From: an uncultured Erythrobacter sp.
GTDB taxonomy: Bacteria > Pseudomonadota > Alphaproteobacteria > Sphingomonadales > Sphingomonadaceae
Direction of reading: 5' to 3'
DNA: 64,000 nucleotides
Assembly: GCA_947502305.1 (NCBI GenBank)
Contig: CANMZA010000002.1
Coordinates: 525,041 to 589,040, forward strand
In this document: positions 7,823 through 15,504 of the stretch, in pieces
Layout of the letters: every line of letters begins with the position of its first letter
Position numbering within the stretch: the first letter of the stretch is position 1
Made by a program: the position numbers and the translations under genes
The notes under the pieces: generated by a model
Told to the model about the DNA's origin: nothing
Seen by the model: only the letters and a program-made list of their open reading frames with translations
Database searches by the model: none

Positions 7823-9109
7823 ATGATGCCGGCCGCCTCGACCATTTTTGCTGTTTCCAGCGGTTCTGCACCGGCAGCGATTGGCGTGATCCGTATAAGC
7901 GGCCCACGCGCGATCCACGCGCTGCATTATTTGACCGGCAGAGATATCGCGCCGCGCCGTGCAAGTCTGGCCAATTTATGCGGAGCATCTGGGGATTTGC
8001 TGGATCAAGCCCTGGTGCTGTCCTTTCCAGGTCCGAAATCAGCAACTGGCGAGGATTGCGCTGAACTCCACTGTCACGGGGGGCGGGCGGTTCTTGGCGC
8101 TGTTTGTGATGCTTTGGCAGGCATGGAAGGGCTGCGCCCAGCGGAAGAGGGAGAGTTCACTCGGCGTGCTTTTGCCAATGGGCGGATTGATCTTGCGGAA
8201 GCTGAGGGTCTTGCAGATTTGCTCGAAGCTGAGACGGAGCTCCAACGCGCGGCTGCGGTGGCGAACGTCAATGGTTTGCTATCCAGCAAAGTGGAGGATT
8301 GGCGGGACGCGGTCTTGAAATTATCGGCTCAGATTGAAGCGGCGCTCGATTTCTCTGACGAGGACGATGTTGGCGATTTGCCAGAAGGTTTCACGTGGAA
8401 CATTGGTGAGTTGGCTAAAGATCTGGGTGTATTCCTCGATTCCCCGCGCTCTGAAAAGTTGAAAGAGGGCTTCCGCGTCGTTTTGGCCGGGCCGCCCAAT
8501 GCAGGCAAATCGACCTTGTTTAACGCGCTGACCCAAAGCGAAGCGGCAATTACTTCGGCTATCGCTGGCACCACGCGCGATGTGATTGAGCGCAATGTTG
8601 GGATTATGGGCGTTCCATTTGCGCTGATTGATACGGCAGGTGTGCGCGAGGATGCCGCTGAGGAAATTGAGGCGATTGGTATTGAACGCGCACATGGCGA
8701 ATTTGTGAAGGCTGATATTGTCCTTTGGTTGGGTGTCGCTGGCGAAGGGCCAGCAGGGTGCTGGGAAATCGCGGCACGCAGTGATGCCAGCGACTTTGCG
8801 TCGAAAGGCGCGGGTGCTCACAATGTTTCAGCTGTTTCCGGGGAAGGGCTGGCCGCTCTGAAGGAAGCTCTGGTGGCGAAAGCGCGCAAATCCATGCCCA
8901 AACCGGGTGAGGCGGCGCTGAATGCACGGCAATTTGCACGGTTGAGTGAGGCTCAAGAGGCGTTGATTGATGCGAAGGCGCAGTCCGATTTGCTATTGGT
9001 GGGGGAAGATTTGCGCAGAGCGCGCGTTGCGTTTGACCGTCTGATCGGCCGGGCGACAACAGAGGAAATGCTCGACAATCTGTTTGGCCGGTTTTGCATC
9101 GGGAAATAG
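7823..9109 (+). CDS. mnmE: tRNA modification GTPase MnmE
   Basis: With MnmG it installs the 5-carboxymethylaminomethyl (or taurino-related) group on wobble uridine 34 of certain tRNAs. From ATG 7823 the protein is 428 residues: an N-terminal folate-binding domain (STIFAVSSGSAPAAIGVIRISG), a helical domain, an inserted G domain with P-loop GPPNAGKST (223-231) and the invariant C-terminal FCIGK whose Cys is needed for activity. An in-frame upstream codon at 7697 would overlap the preceding gene and adds non-family sequence. A parS-like site is embedded at codons 189-193. mnmG follows directly. Confidence 0.96.
   Translation: MMPAASTIFAVSSGSAPAAIGVIRISGPRAIHALHYLTGRDIAPRRASLANLCGASGDLLDQALVLSFPGPKSATGEDCAELHCHGGRAVLGAVCDALAGMEGLRPAEEGEFTRRAFANGRIDLAEAEGLADLLEAETELQRAAAVANVNGLLSSKVEDWRDAVLKLSAQIEAALDFSDEDDVGDLPEGFTWNIGELAKDLGVFLDSPRSEKLKEGFRVVLAGPPNAGKSTLFNALTQSEAAITSAIAGTTRDVIERNVGIMGVPFALIDTAGVREDAAEEIEAIGIERAHGEFVKADIVLWLGVAGEGPAGCWEIAARSDASDFASKGAGAHNVSAVSGEGLAALKEALVAKARKSMPKPGEAALNARQFARLSEAQEALIDAKAQSDLLLVGEDLRRARVAFDRLIGRATTEEMLDNLFGRFCIGK
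8387..8402. other. parS-like site 1 (within mnmE)
   Basis: GGTTTCACGTGGAACA differs at one base (first T to G) from the 16-base parS form seen at 9141. It sits in the coding sequence of mnmE and encodes GFTWN. ParB binds such palindromes centred on CACGTG and spreads from them after CTP loading. Because of the mismatch it may be weaker than the other three sites. Confidence 0.7.
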
Positions 9110-9140
9110 AACCCCCGCATCGGTTCGCATAGGTTTGCAT

Positions 9141-9156
9141 TGTTTCACGTGGAACA
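9141..9156. other. parS site 2 (mnmE-mnmG gap)
   Basis: TGTTTCACGTGGAACA is a near-perfect match to the bacterial chromosomal parS consensus (TGTTTCACGTGAAACA and close variants) around a CACGTG core. It is the only one of the four sites that is intergenic, lying in the 117 bases between mnmE and mnmG, about 2.6 kb upstream of parA. Confidence 0.92.
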
Positions 9157-9226
9157 TGCGCTGATTGTTACCACCCATCCTGACAAGCTCTTTGACTGAG
9201 AGCGGCGCGCACCCTATTTGGCAGTC

Positions 9227-11092
9227 ATGCAATCCTTTGATGTTCTTGTAATCGGCGGCGGTCACGCCGGTGTTGAGGCCGCCTGCGCCGCGGCGCGGAT
9301 GGGTGCGCGCACGGGACTCGTCAGTTTCGATCTTGATATGGTTGGCGCGATGAGCTGCAATCCCGCCATTGGGGGGCTCGGCAAGGGACACTTGGTCCGT
9401 GAGGTTGACGCCCTTGATGGCGTGCTGGGCCGCGCCGCAGATGCTGGGGCGATCCATTACCGGATGCTCAATCAATCGAAGGGCAGTGCAGTCTGGGGCC
9501 CGCGTGTGCAGGCCGACAGGGTGCTGTTCAAAGCGGCAGTTCAATCGATAGTGCGCGCTCAGCAAGGCTTGACCCTGATTGAAGGGGAGGTGGCTGCTCT
9601 CGTACTGTCCGGCGGCAGCGTAGCTGGGTTGGAACTTGCCGATGGGACCATCCTCAATGCGGAACGTGTGGTGCTGTGCACTGGCACATTCTTGGGCGGG
9701 GTGCTGTTTCGCGGTGAAGAACGCTTTGAAGGCGGGCGAATTGGTGAGGACACGGCGAAGCGTTTGGCGCAGCAATTGCGCGGCGCAGAATTGCCGATGG
9801 CACGGCTCAAGACGGGGACGCCGCCGCGATTGGACGGACGCACAATTGATTGGGCGGTGCTGGATGAACAGCATTCCGATAGCGCAACATGGACGATGTC
9901 TGCGCTAATGCGGGCCCGAGCCAATCCTCAAATATTCTGCGCAATCACCCGCACGACGCAGGCTTCGCACGATATTATTCGGGCCAATCTGCATCGTTCG
10001 CCGCTATTTTCTGGCGCGATCGATGCGGCCGGGCCGCGCTATTGTCCTTCGATTGAGGACAAAATCCACCGTTTCGGTGACCGCGATGGGCATCAAGTGT
10101 TTCTCGAGCCAGAGGGACTCACCACACATTACGTCTATCCGAACGGGATAAGCACTTCTCTGCCGGTTGATGTTCAGCATGATATGTTGCGCGAAATGCC
10201 GGGGCTGGGCGCTGTGGAGATGGCGGTTCCGGGCTATGCCGTGGAATATGACCACATTGATCCGCGGGCGCTGACACCTGATCTGCAAGTCCGCGCGATA
10301 CCCGGGCTCTATTGCGCCGGGCAGATTAATGGCACTACCGGTTATGAAGAGGCGGCGGCTCAGGGTTTGGTGGCGGGGCTGGAAGCTGGCGCTGCGGCGA
10401 TTGGCAAAACTGCGCCTTCCCTTGATCGGGCCAATTCCTACATCGCTGTGATGATTGACGACCTGACATTGCAGGGGGTCAATGAACCTTACCGCATGCT
10501 CACGTCACGCGCAGAATACCGGCTGAGGCTGCGAGCGAATAATGCATCGAGCCGTCTGACGCCGCTTGGGATTGATGCGGATTGCATTGGCGCTGAACGG
10601 AAAAAGTGGTTTGAAATGCGTGAGGTCGCACGCCCCACAATCGCTCAACTATTTGCGACAAAGATTCACTCCAAGGGTTTGGCGGACGCGGGATTGCCCG
10701 TCCGCCGTGATGGCGGGGAGAAGCCCGTTTCAGAATGGCTTCGGCACGATGGGGTGGAGTTAGAGGCGCTAGCGCATTGGCTGCCGTCTGAGGCTGGAGA
10801 AGTGGCTGCATCCCATGCTGCTTTGACCGCAGAAATGGCGGAGGACGCCGCCTATGAGCCTTATCTGGCGCGCCAAGAGGCTGAACTGCGTGATTTGCGC
10901 GCGAGCGAGGAATTGCCGCTTGCGTCTGATTTTCCTTACGATCGGGTGCCCGGCCTCTCCAATGAGATGGTGGAGCGTTTGTCTAAGGCGGCGCCGACCA
11001 CTCTTGCGGCTGCGGGCCGGGTTGCGGGTGTGACCCCAGCGGCCTTGTCGGCGCTTTTGGTGCATGCCCGCCGCTGGCAGCGTGCCGCGTGA
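9227..11092 (+). CDS. mnmG: tRNA uridine-5-carboxymethylaminomethyl modification enzyme MnmG
   Basis: FAD-dependent partner of MnmE in wobble-uridine modification. From ATG 9227 the protein has 621 residues, the family length, and begins [19 protein letters not shown] with the FAD-binding GGGHAG loop; later it has the [12 protein letters not shown] segment and the [14 protein letters not shown] motif of the GidA family. A TTG nine bases earlier is in frame but less likely. The stop overlaps the GTG start of rsmG by three bases. The order mnmE-mnmG-rsmG-parA-parB is one of the most conserved near bacterial origins. Confidence 0.97.
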   Translation: MQSFDVLVIGGGHAGVEAACAAARMGARTGLVSFDLDMVGAMSCNPAIGGLGKGHLVREVDALDGVLGRAADAGAIHYRMLNQSKGSAVWGPRVQADRVLFKAAVQSIVRAQQGLTLIEGEVAALVLSGGSVAGLELADGTILNAERVVLCTGTFLGGVLFRGEERFEGGRIGEDTAKRLAQQLRGAELPMARLKTGTPPRLDGRTIDWAVLDEQHSDSATWTMSALMRARANPQIFCAITRTTQASHDIIRANLHRSPLFSGAIDAAGPRYCPSIEDKIHRFGDRDGHQVFLEPEGLTTHYVYPNGISTSLPVDVQHDMLREMPGLGAVEMAVPGYAVEYDHIDPRALTPDLQVRAIPGLYCAGQINGTTGYEEAAAQGLVAGLEAGAAAIGKTAPSLDRANSYIAVMIDDLTLQGVNEPYRMLTSRAEYRLRLRANNASSRLTPLGIDADCIGAERKKWFEMREVARPTIAQLFATKIHSKGLADAGLPVRRDGGEKPVSEWLRHDGVELEALAHWLPSEAGEVAASHAALTAEMAEDAAYEPYLARQEAELRDLRASEELPLASDFPYDRVPGLSNEMVERLSKAAPTTLAAAGRVAGVTPAALSALLVHARRWQRAA

Positions 11093-11736
11093 TACTGAAA
11101 GACGAAGCCGCCGCCCGCGCCTATACTTTGGCGTGGGGCGATGCACTTGCCGCTGAGCGGTTGGAGCAGTTTGCGAGAATGCTGCTGGAGGAAAACCAGA
11201 AGCAGAACCTGATCAGCAAAGCCTCGGAAGAGCAATTGTGGCTCCGGCATATCGCGGATGGTGCGCAACTGCTCGAACATGTTCCACGTGAAACATCTGA
11301 GGGCACGAAGGGTGAGGCGAATGGGCCGTGGCTCGACCTTGGGTCGGGACCGGGCCTTCCTGGGATGATCATTGCAATTCTACGCCCAGAATTCCGCACC
11401 GTTTTGGTGGAATCGCGCGGTCGCCGCGTAGAGTTCCTGGACCGTTGCGTCTGTGAGCTCGGCCTGACCAATTGCACCGTTGCTGGGCAGCGTTTGGAGC
11501 GGCTTGACCCCGTCAAATCATGGGTCATTTCGGCACGCGCCTTTGCTCCACTGGAAAAACTCCTCCGTTTATCCGCACCCTTCTCCACAAGGGACACCCT
11601 GTTCCTCTTGCCCAAAGGCCGCTCCGCAGCGCACGAATTGGAAAAGACGAAACCTTCGATTCGAAACATGTTCCACGTGGAACAATCATTGACCGATGCG
11701 GAAGCAGGGATCATCGTGAGCAAAATCACCTCGTAA
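11089..11736 (+). CDS. rsmG: 16S rRNA (guanine(527)-N7)-methyltransferase
   Basis: Methylates N7 of G527 in 16S rRNA using S-adenosylmethionine. The 215-residue product has the SAM-binding motif [12 protein letters not shown] (residues 82-93). It starts with GTG overlapping the mnmG stop, an arrangement favouring translational coupling. Two parS palindromes lie in its coding region and shape the protein: one encodes HVPRETS (64-70), the other MFHVEQ (194-199). The first falls in a linker just before the catalytic motif, the second near the C-terminus, where extra residues should be tolerated. Confidence 0.95.
   Translation: MILKDEAAARAYTLAWGDALAAERLEQFARMLLEENQKQNLISKASEEQLWLRHIADGAQLLEHVPRETSEGTKGEANGPWLDLGSGPGLPGMIIAILRPEFRTVLVESRGRRVEFLDRCVCELGLTNCTVAGQRLERLDPVKSWVISARAFAPLEKLLRLSAPFSTRDTLFLLPKGRSAAHELEKTKPSIRNMFHVEQSLTDAEAGIIVSKITS
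11280..11295. other. parS site 3 (within rsmG)
   Basis: TGTTCCACGTGAAACA is the exact reverse complement of site 2. It lies in the rsmG coding sequence and dictates the peptide HVPRET, about 0.5 kb upstream of parA. Confidence 0.92.
11669..11684. other. parS site 4 (3' end of rsmG)
   Basis: TGTTCCACGTGGAACA is a perfect 16-base palindrome and the most symmetrical of the four sites. It lies near the 3' end of rsmG, encoding MFHVEQ, and ends 95 bases before the parA start, close enough that ParB binding could also influence parAB expression. Confidence 0.93.
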
Positions 11737-11778
11737 GCGAGGCAAACACGGAAAAAAGCGCGCCATGCGGGTATCAAA

Positions 11779-12555
11779 ATGCTGACAATAGCGATCGCGA
11801 ACCAAAAAGGCGGGGTGGGAAAGACCACAACTGCGATCAATATGGCCACGGCTATGGCGGCGACCGGTTGGCGCACGCTGTTGATTGACCTCGATCCACA
11901 GGGAAATGCCTCGACGGGATTGGGAGTCGGTGCCAGTCAACGCGAAGTTTCGACTTACGATTTGCTGGTTGATCAAGTGTCGCTTGCTGATGCCACCGTT
12001 GAAACCAGCATTCCAGGGCTCGATATTGTTCCAGCCACTGTTGATCTGAGCGGCGCTGAGGTCGAATTGGTCTCCGTTGAAGATCGCACCGCGCGGCTGC
12101 GCTCCGCGTTGGAGGGCGATTCTGACCACGAAGTCTGCTTTATCGACTGCCCGCCATCACTGGGTCTGCTAACTCTGAACGCTTTATGCGCGGCGGATAC
12201 CCTATTGGTGCCCTTGCAGTGCGAATTCTTTGCCTTGGAAGGCTTGAGCCAGTTGCTTCAGACGGTTGAGCGGGTTCAACAACGGTTTAATCCTTCGCTT
12301 GGAATTATTGGTGTGGCGCTGACGATGTTTGACCGCCGCAATCGTTTGACGGACGAAGTGTCTGACAATGTGCGTGAAGTTCTGGGCAATTTGGTGTTTG
12401 AAACCGTGATCCCGCGCAATGTGCGCCTATCCGAAGCGCCCAGCCACGGCTTACCCGCGCTCGTTTATGACCATTCCTGCGTCGGTAGCCGTGCCTATAT
12501 TGCCCTGGCACGGGAGTTGATCGGCCGGTTCCCCCCTGAAAGACAAGCCGCATGA
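11779..12555 (+). CDS. parA: Chromosome partitioning ATPase ParA
   Basis: Deviant-Walker ATPase that binds DNA non-specifically and moves ParB-parS complexes apart. The 258-residue protein begins MLTIAIANQKGGVGKTTTA with the signature lysine K10 and P-loop at 10-17, then LLIDLDPQGNASTGLG and the Walker B-like CFIDCPPSLG. Length fits the chromosomal (Soj-like) type without an N-terminal DNA-binding domain, so it probably does not repress its own promoter as plasmid ParA proteins do. Its stop overlaps the parB start by four bases. Confidence 0.97.
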   Translation: MLTIAIANQKGGVGKTTTAINMATAMAATGWRTLLIDLDPQGNASTGLGVGASQREVSTYDLLVDQVSLADATVETSIPGLDIVPATVDLSGAEVELVSVEDRTARLRSALEGDSDHEVCFIDCPPSLGLLTLNALCAADTLLVPLQCEFFALEGLSQLLQTVERVQQRFNPSLGIIGVALTMFDRRNRLTDEVSDNVREVLGNLVFETVIPRNVRLSEAPSHGLPALVYDHSCVGSRAYIALARELIGRFPPERQAA

Positions 12556-13601
12556 GTAAGAATGTGAACAAACCTTCCGCTGATCCAATTCGCTTTTCCG
12601 TCCCTCAGCGTGATCCTGCTGGCAAAAAGAAGGCCAGCAAGGGGCCTTCGCGCGGTCTGGGCAAAGGTTTGGGCGCCCTGATGGGCGAAACGCAACGCGA
12701 AGAGCCACTTGTTAGAGGCAATGCTGGTGAAGGTTCTGCGATGGCGGGCGGTGCTGCGGCCAAATCGACGGCTGCGCCGGGTGATTCGGCGCTGCAATCG
12801 CTGCCGATAGCTTCAATTAAGCCGCTTGCAGGCAATCCGCGCAAACATTTCGATGAAGATGCGCTTGAGGAGCTTGCGGCTTCCATTGCGAAACGCGGTG
12901 TGATTCAGCCGATTATCGTGCGGCCGCGTGCTTCGGGGAAATATGAGCTCGTGGCGGGTGAGCGCCGGTGGCGTGCCGCGCAAAAGGCGCGTTTGCACGA
13001 AATTCCAGCGCTTGTGCGCGAGTTGGATGACCGCGAGGTTATGGCGCTCGCCTTGATTGAGAACCTTCAACGCGAAGATTTGAATCCAGTGGAAGAGGCG
13101 CGGGCGTATCAACGCCTGTCCGATGATGAAGGTATGACTCAGGTTGAGATTGCCCGAATGGTCGAAAAATCTCGCAGCCATGTGGCCAATATCGGGCGGC
13201 TTTTGACGTTGCCTGCTGCGGTGCTTGATTTGGTTGAGGGTGGGCGCCTTTCTATGGGCCATGCGCGCGCTTTGATCGGCCAAGAAGATGCCGCCACGCT
13301 CGCGACAAAAGCGGTGAATGAAAATCTGTCCGTGCGCGAAATTGAAAAACTCGTGCGCAAAATTGCGAAAAAGGTGAAAGCCGAAACGGCAGCGCAAGAG
13401 GGCGGCGGTGAAGCGCCGGTTTCAATGCCGGGTGAGAATGCCGATATCGCCGCGGTGCAGCGCCATCTTGAAGATTTCCTGGGTCTCAAGGTGCGAATCA
13501 AGGCAGATGCGGATCCGCGATCGGGCGAGATAAACATTAAATATGGCTCGCTCGATCAATTGGATCTTGTGTGTCAGCGCCTAACCGGCGGTGATATTTA
13601 A
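12552..13601 (+). CDS. parB: Chromosome partitioning protein ParB
   Basis: CTP-dependent DNA clamp that loads at parS and spreads along DNA. The 349-residue product has an N-terminal basic linker with GLGKGLGALMG (35-45) that contacts ParA, the NPRKHF box (95-100), the CTP-binding GERRWR (136-141), a helix-turn-helix around MTQVEIARMVEKSRSHVANI (195-214) that reads parS, and a C-terminal dimerisation domain. It is translationally coupled to parA. All of its apparent target sites are within the 5.3 kb upstream. Confidence 0.97.
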   Translation: MSKNVNKPSADPIRFSVPQRDPAGKKKASKGPSRGLGKGLGALMGETQREEPLVRGNAGEGSAMAGGAAAKSTAAPGDSALQSLPIASIKPLAGNPRKHFDEDALEELAASIAKRGVIQPIIVRPRASGKYELVAGERRWRAAQKARLHEIPALVRELDDREVMALALIENLQREDLNPVEEARAYQRLSDDEGMTQVEIARMVEKSRSHVANIGRLLTLPAAVLDLVEGGRLSMGHARALIGQEDAATLATKAVNENLSVREIEKLVRKIAKKVKAETAAQEGGGEAPVSMPGENADIAAVQRHLEDFLGLKVRIKADADPRSGEINIKYGSLDQLDLVCQRLTGGDI

Positions 13602-13856
13602 CACCGAAAACCCCTGAAAATCAGCGTGAGACCCGCAGAAACCCTGCGGATATGCTTACTATCGCCCTAATTCCTACCGCCTTGTTAACCATACCTAAAA
13701 ACGAAGGCTGAACTCCGCAGAAGTACCTAGGTCTGGCGAACGGGCAACGAAACCCGTTCGGCAAGCATGATTGTAAGGTGCGATTCGGAACCAACCGGCA
13801 CAGCCTCCTGATCATGCGTGCAACGGGAAATGACTACGCATTTGAAGGACCAGATT
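13602..13856. other. Intergenic region with leader hairpin upstream of the DUF4402 gene
   Basis: These 255 bases hold no gene. A small hairpin (13633-13649, CCGCAG/CTGCGG) lacks a T-run, so it is a poor terminator for parB. An 8-base palindrome ACCTAGGT is at 13725-13732. A better hairpin, CGAACGGG with CCCGTTCG around an 8-base loop (13737-13760), lies about 100 bases before the start codon and could stabilise the transcript of what looks like an abundant secreted protein. No convincing -35/-10 pair was found. Confidence 0.5.
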
Positions 13857-14399
13857 ATGAACAAGACCATTCGTTTCGGCGCAGCTGGCGTCGCCATGTT
13901 TGCCGCTCTCGGCATGAGCTCAGTGGCACACGCTGACACAGCTACTGCTGACGCAACGGCAGAAATTCTCGACGCTCTCGTACTCAACAATGACGGCGGT
14001 TCGCTCGATTTCGGTACGATGGTTGTAAGCGGCGGCGGTGTTGTGACTCTCGCAGCTGACGGCACGCTGACTTGCGCTGACCCAGACATCGTTTGCTCGG
14101 GCACAACCGGCGTTGCTGGTTTCTCTGTCGAAGGCACCGCAAACAAAGCTGTGACGATCAACCTGCCAACCGGTTCGGTTGAACTGCGCCACCCAAGCTA
14201 CACGCCAGCAACTGCTGCGCAGCACGCCATTGAACTCGACACTTTCACATCAAGCGAAAACGGCGGCAGCGGCCCAGAAGTAACTCTGGACGCAGCTGGC
14301 GACGCAACTTTTGACGTTGGCGGCACCATCACTTTGGACGGCAGCGAAGAAGCCGGCACATTTGACGGCACGTTCGACGTTTCTGTTGAATATTCCTAA
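13857..14399 (+). CDS. Secreted DUF4402 protein, probable fimbrial/surface subunit
   Basis: A 180-residue protein with a clear signal peptide cut after AHA (residue 26). The mature part is small-residue and beta-rich, with two cysteines (C73 and C80) able to form a disulfide, matching the DUF4402 family often found with chaperone-usher genes in alphaproteobacteria. The start ATG has GAAGGA about ten bases upstream. A strong terminator follows, then a PapD-like chaperone and a usher-like gene. I infer it is the major polymerising subunit; the exact function is not proven by sequence. Confidence 0.78.
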   Translation: MNKTIRFGAAGVAMFAALGMSSVAHADTATADATAEILDALVLNNDGGSLDFGTMVVSGGGVVTLAADGTLTCADPDIVCSGTTGVAGFSVEGTANKAVTINLPTGSVELRHPSYTPATAAQHAIELDTFTSSENGGSGPEVTLDAAGDATFDVGGTITLDGSEEAGTFDGTFDVSVEYS

Positions 14400-14404
14400 G
14401 AGTT

Positions 14405-14436
14405 AGAGGCTGCGCTGCACCGCGCAGCCTCTTTAC
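14405..14436 (+). terminator. Intrinsic terminator after the DUF4402 gene
   Basis: AGAGGCTGCGC and GCGCAGCCTCT form an uninterrupted 11-base-pair stem with a six-base loop (14405-14432), followed by TTAC. It begins six bases after the DUF4402 stop. The T-run is short, so read-through to the chaperone gene is likely, which would set a high subunit-to-chaperone ratio. Confidence 0.75.
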
Positions 14437-14446
14437 TTCGCAGTTT

Positions 14447-14477
14447 GAGCCGCGTTCTCCCCCCGAGAGCGCGGCTC
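14447..14477 (+). terminator. Second hairpin downstream of the DUF4402 gene
   Basis: GAGCCGCGTTCTC pairs with GAGAGCGCGGCTC over 13 base pairs with a single T-G wobble and a C-only loop. It follows the first hairpin by 14 bases and has no T-run, so it may protect the 3' end of the subunit message from exonucleases rather than terminate. Confidence 0.5.
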
Positions 14478-14614
14478 TCGCTTGTCTGGGAAAATCATTC
14501 CTAAATGCGCCCCAAGTTTAATCCTTTTTAACCTTAATCACTTACCAAACTCCGTGAAACTACGCAGGTGGTCGGAAACATCTCCGCCCCTTTGCCCACG
14601 GAGAAATTGGCGCG

Positions 14615-15463
14615 ATGTCATTCAAATCACTTCATAAACTGACCAACCGGCTCTTAACAATTGCAGCCGCCTCGGCGGTGACTTTGGGCGCTTTGGTTAG
14701 CGCACCGGCACAGGCGCAGGGCGATCTGCTCGTTGCCCCTACCCGAGTGATTTTGGATGGATCGCGCGGAACAGAAGTCATTCTGAGCAATATTGGTTCA
14801 GAAGAAGCGACCTATCGCATCGGCCTCGAACTGCGCCGGATGCTAGAGAATGGCCGCTTGGTCCCGGTTGAGCGGACCGATGCAAATTCATCCGAAGAAG
14901 CGGCGCTGGGCATGATCCGTTATGCGCCGCGCCGGATTACATTGCCGCCGGGTCAGCCGCAGGCCGTGCGCCTTGCCGCGCGTCCGGGGGCCGATCTGCC
15001 GGATGGCGAATACCGGGTGCATATGTCTTTCAAGGCAATCCCGCGCCCGCGCGAAGTCACCGCAAGCGACACACCGGCCGAAGGGGTTTCGATCCAATTG
15101 ATCCCGATTTACGGCGTCACTATTCCGATCATCGTACGTCAGGGCAGGGTAGAAGCGCAGGTCGCGATCAATCAACCCAGCATCGTGCAAGGTGAAAGCG
15201 GACCAGAATTGGCGTTCTCGCTCAGCCGTGTTGGCGACAGCTCGACCTACGGCGTGCTTGAAGTGACCAAAGAGGGCGTGGAAGAACCAATCGTGTTGCT
15301 GCGCGGTCTCGCAGTCTATCCTGAATTGGATGAACGCCAGGTCCGCGTGCGCCTCACTCCGGAGCAAGCCGCCAATTTCAACGGTCAGATCCGGATCGAA
15401 TATCGCGAAATGCCCGAAGCAGGCGGAGGCTTGATCGCCGCCGTGGACAGCTTCGTCGGTTGA
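14615..15463 (+). CDS. Periplasmic PapD-like pilus assembly chaperone
   Basis: A 282-residue protein with a signal peptide ending PAQA (residue 34). The mature N-terminal domain (LLVAPTRVILDGSRGTEVIL) and the strand IRYAPRRITLPPGQPQAVRL match the immunoglobulin-like PapD fold, where alternating hydrophobic residues complete the fold of pilus subunits by donor-strand complementation. The second domain is the usual beta sandwich. GGAGA precedes the start. It lies between the DUF4402 subunit and the usher-like gene, which supports the role. Sequence type is closer to the archaic/alpha classes than to classical FimC. Confidence 0.82.
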   Translation: MSFKSLHKLTNRLLTIAAASAVTLGALVSAPAQAQGDLLVAPTRVILDGSRGTEVILSNIGSEEATYRIGLELRRMLENGRLVPVERTDANSSEEAALGMIRYAPRRITLPPGQPQAVRLAARPGADLPDGEYRVHMSFKAIPRPREVTASDTPAEGVSIQLIPIYGVTIPIIVRQGRVEAQVAINQPSIVQGESGPELAFSLSRVGDSSTYGVLEVTKEGVEEPIVLLRGLAVYPELDERQVRVRLTPEQAANFNGQIRIEYREMPEAGGGLIAAVDSFVG

Positions 15464-15504
15464 ACCGGCACAATCCGGCAGTGTGACTGCCGAGATGCTA
15501 AGCT

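Noticed and set aside
13633..13649. Hairpin after parB as an intrinsic terminator
   Set aside because: Only a six-base-pair stem and no T-run follow on either strand.
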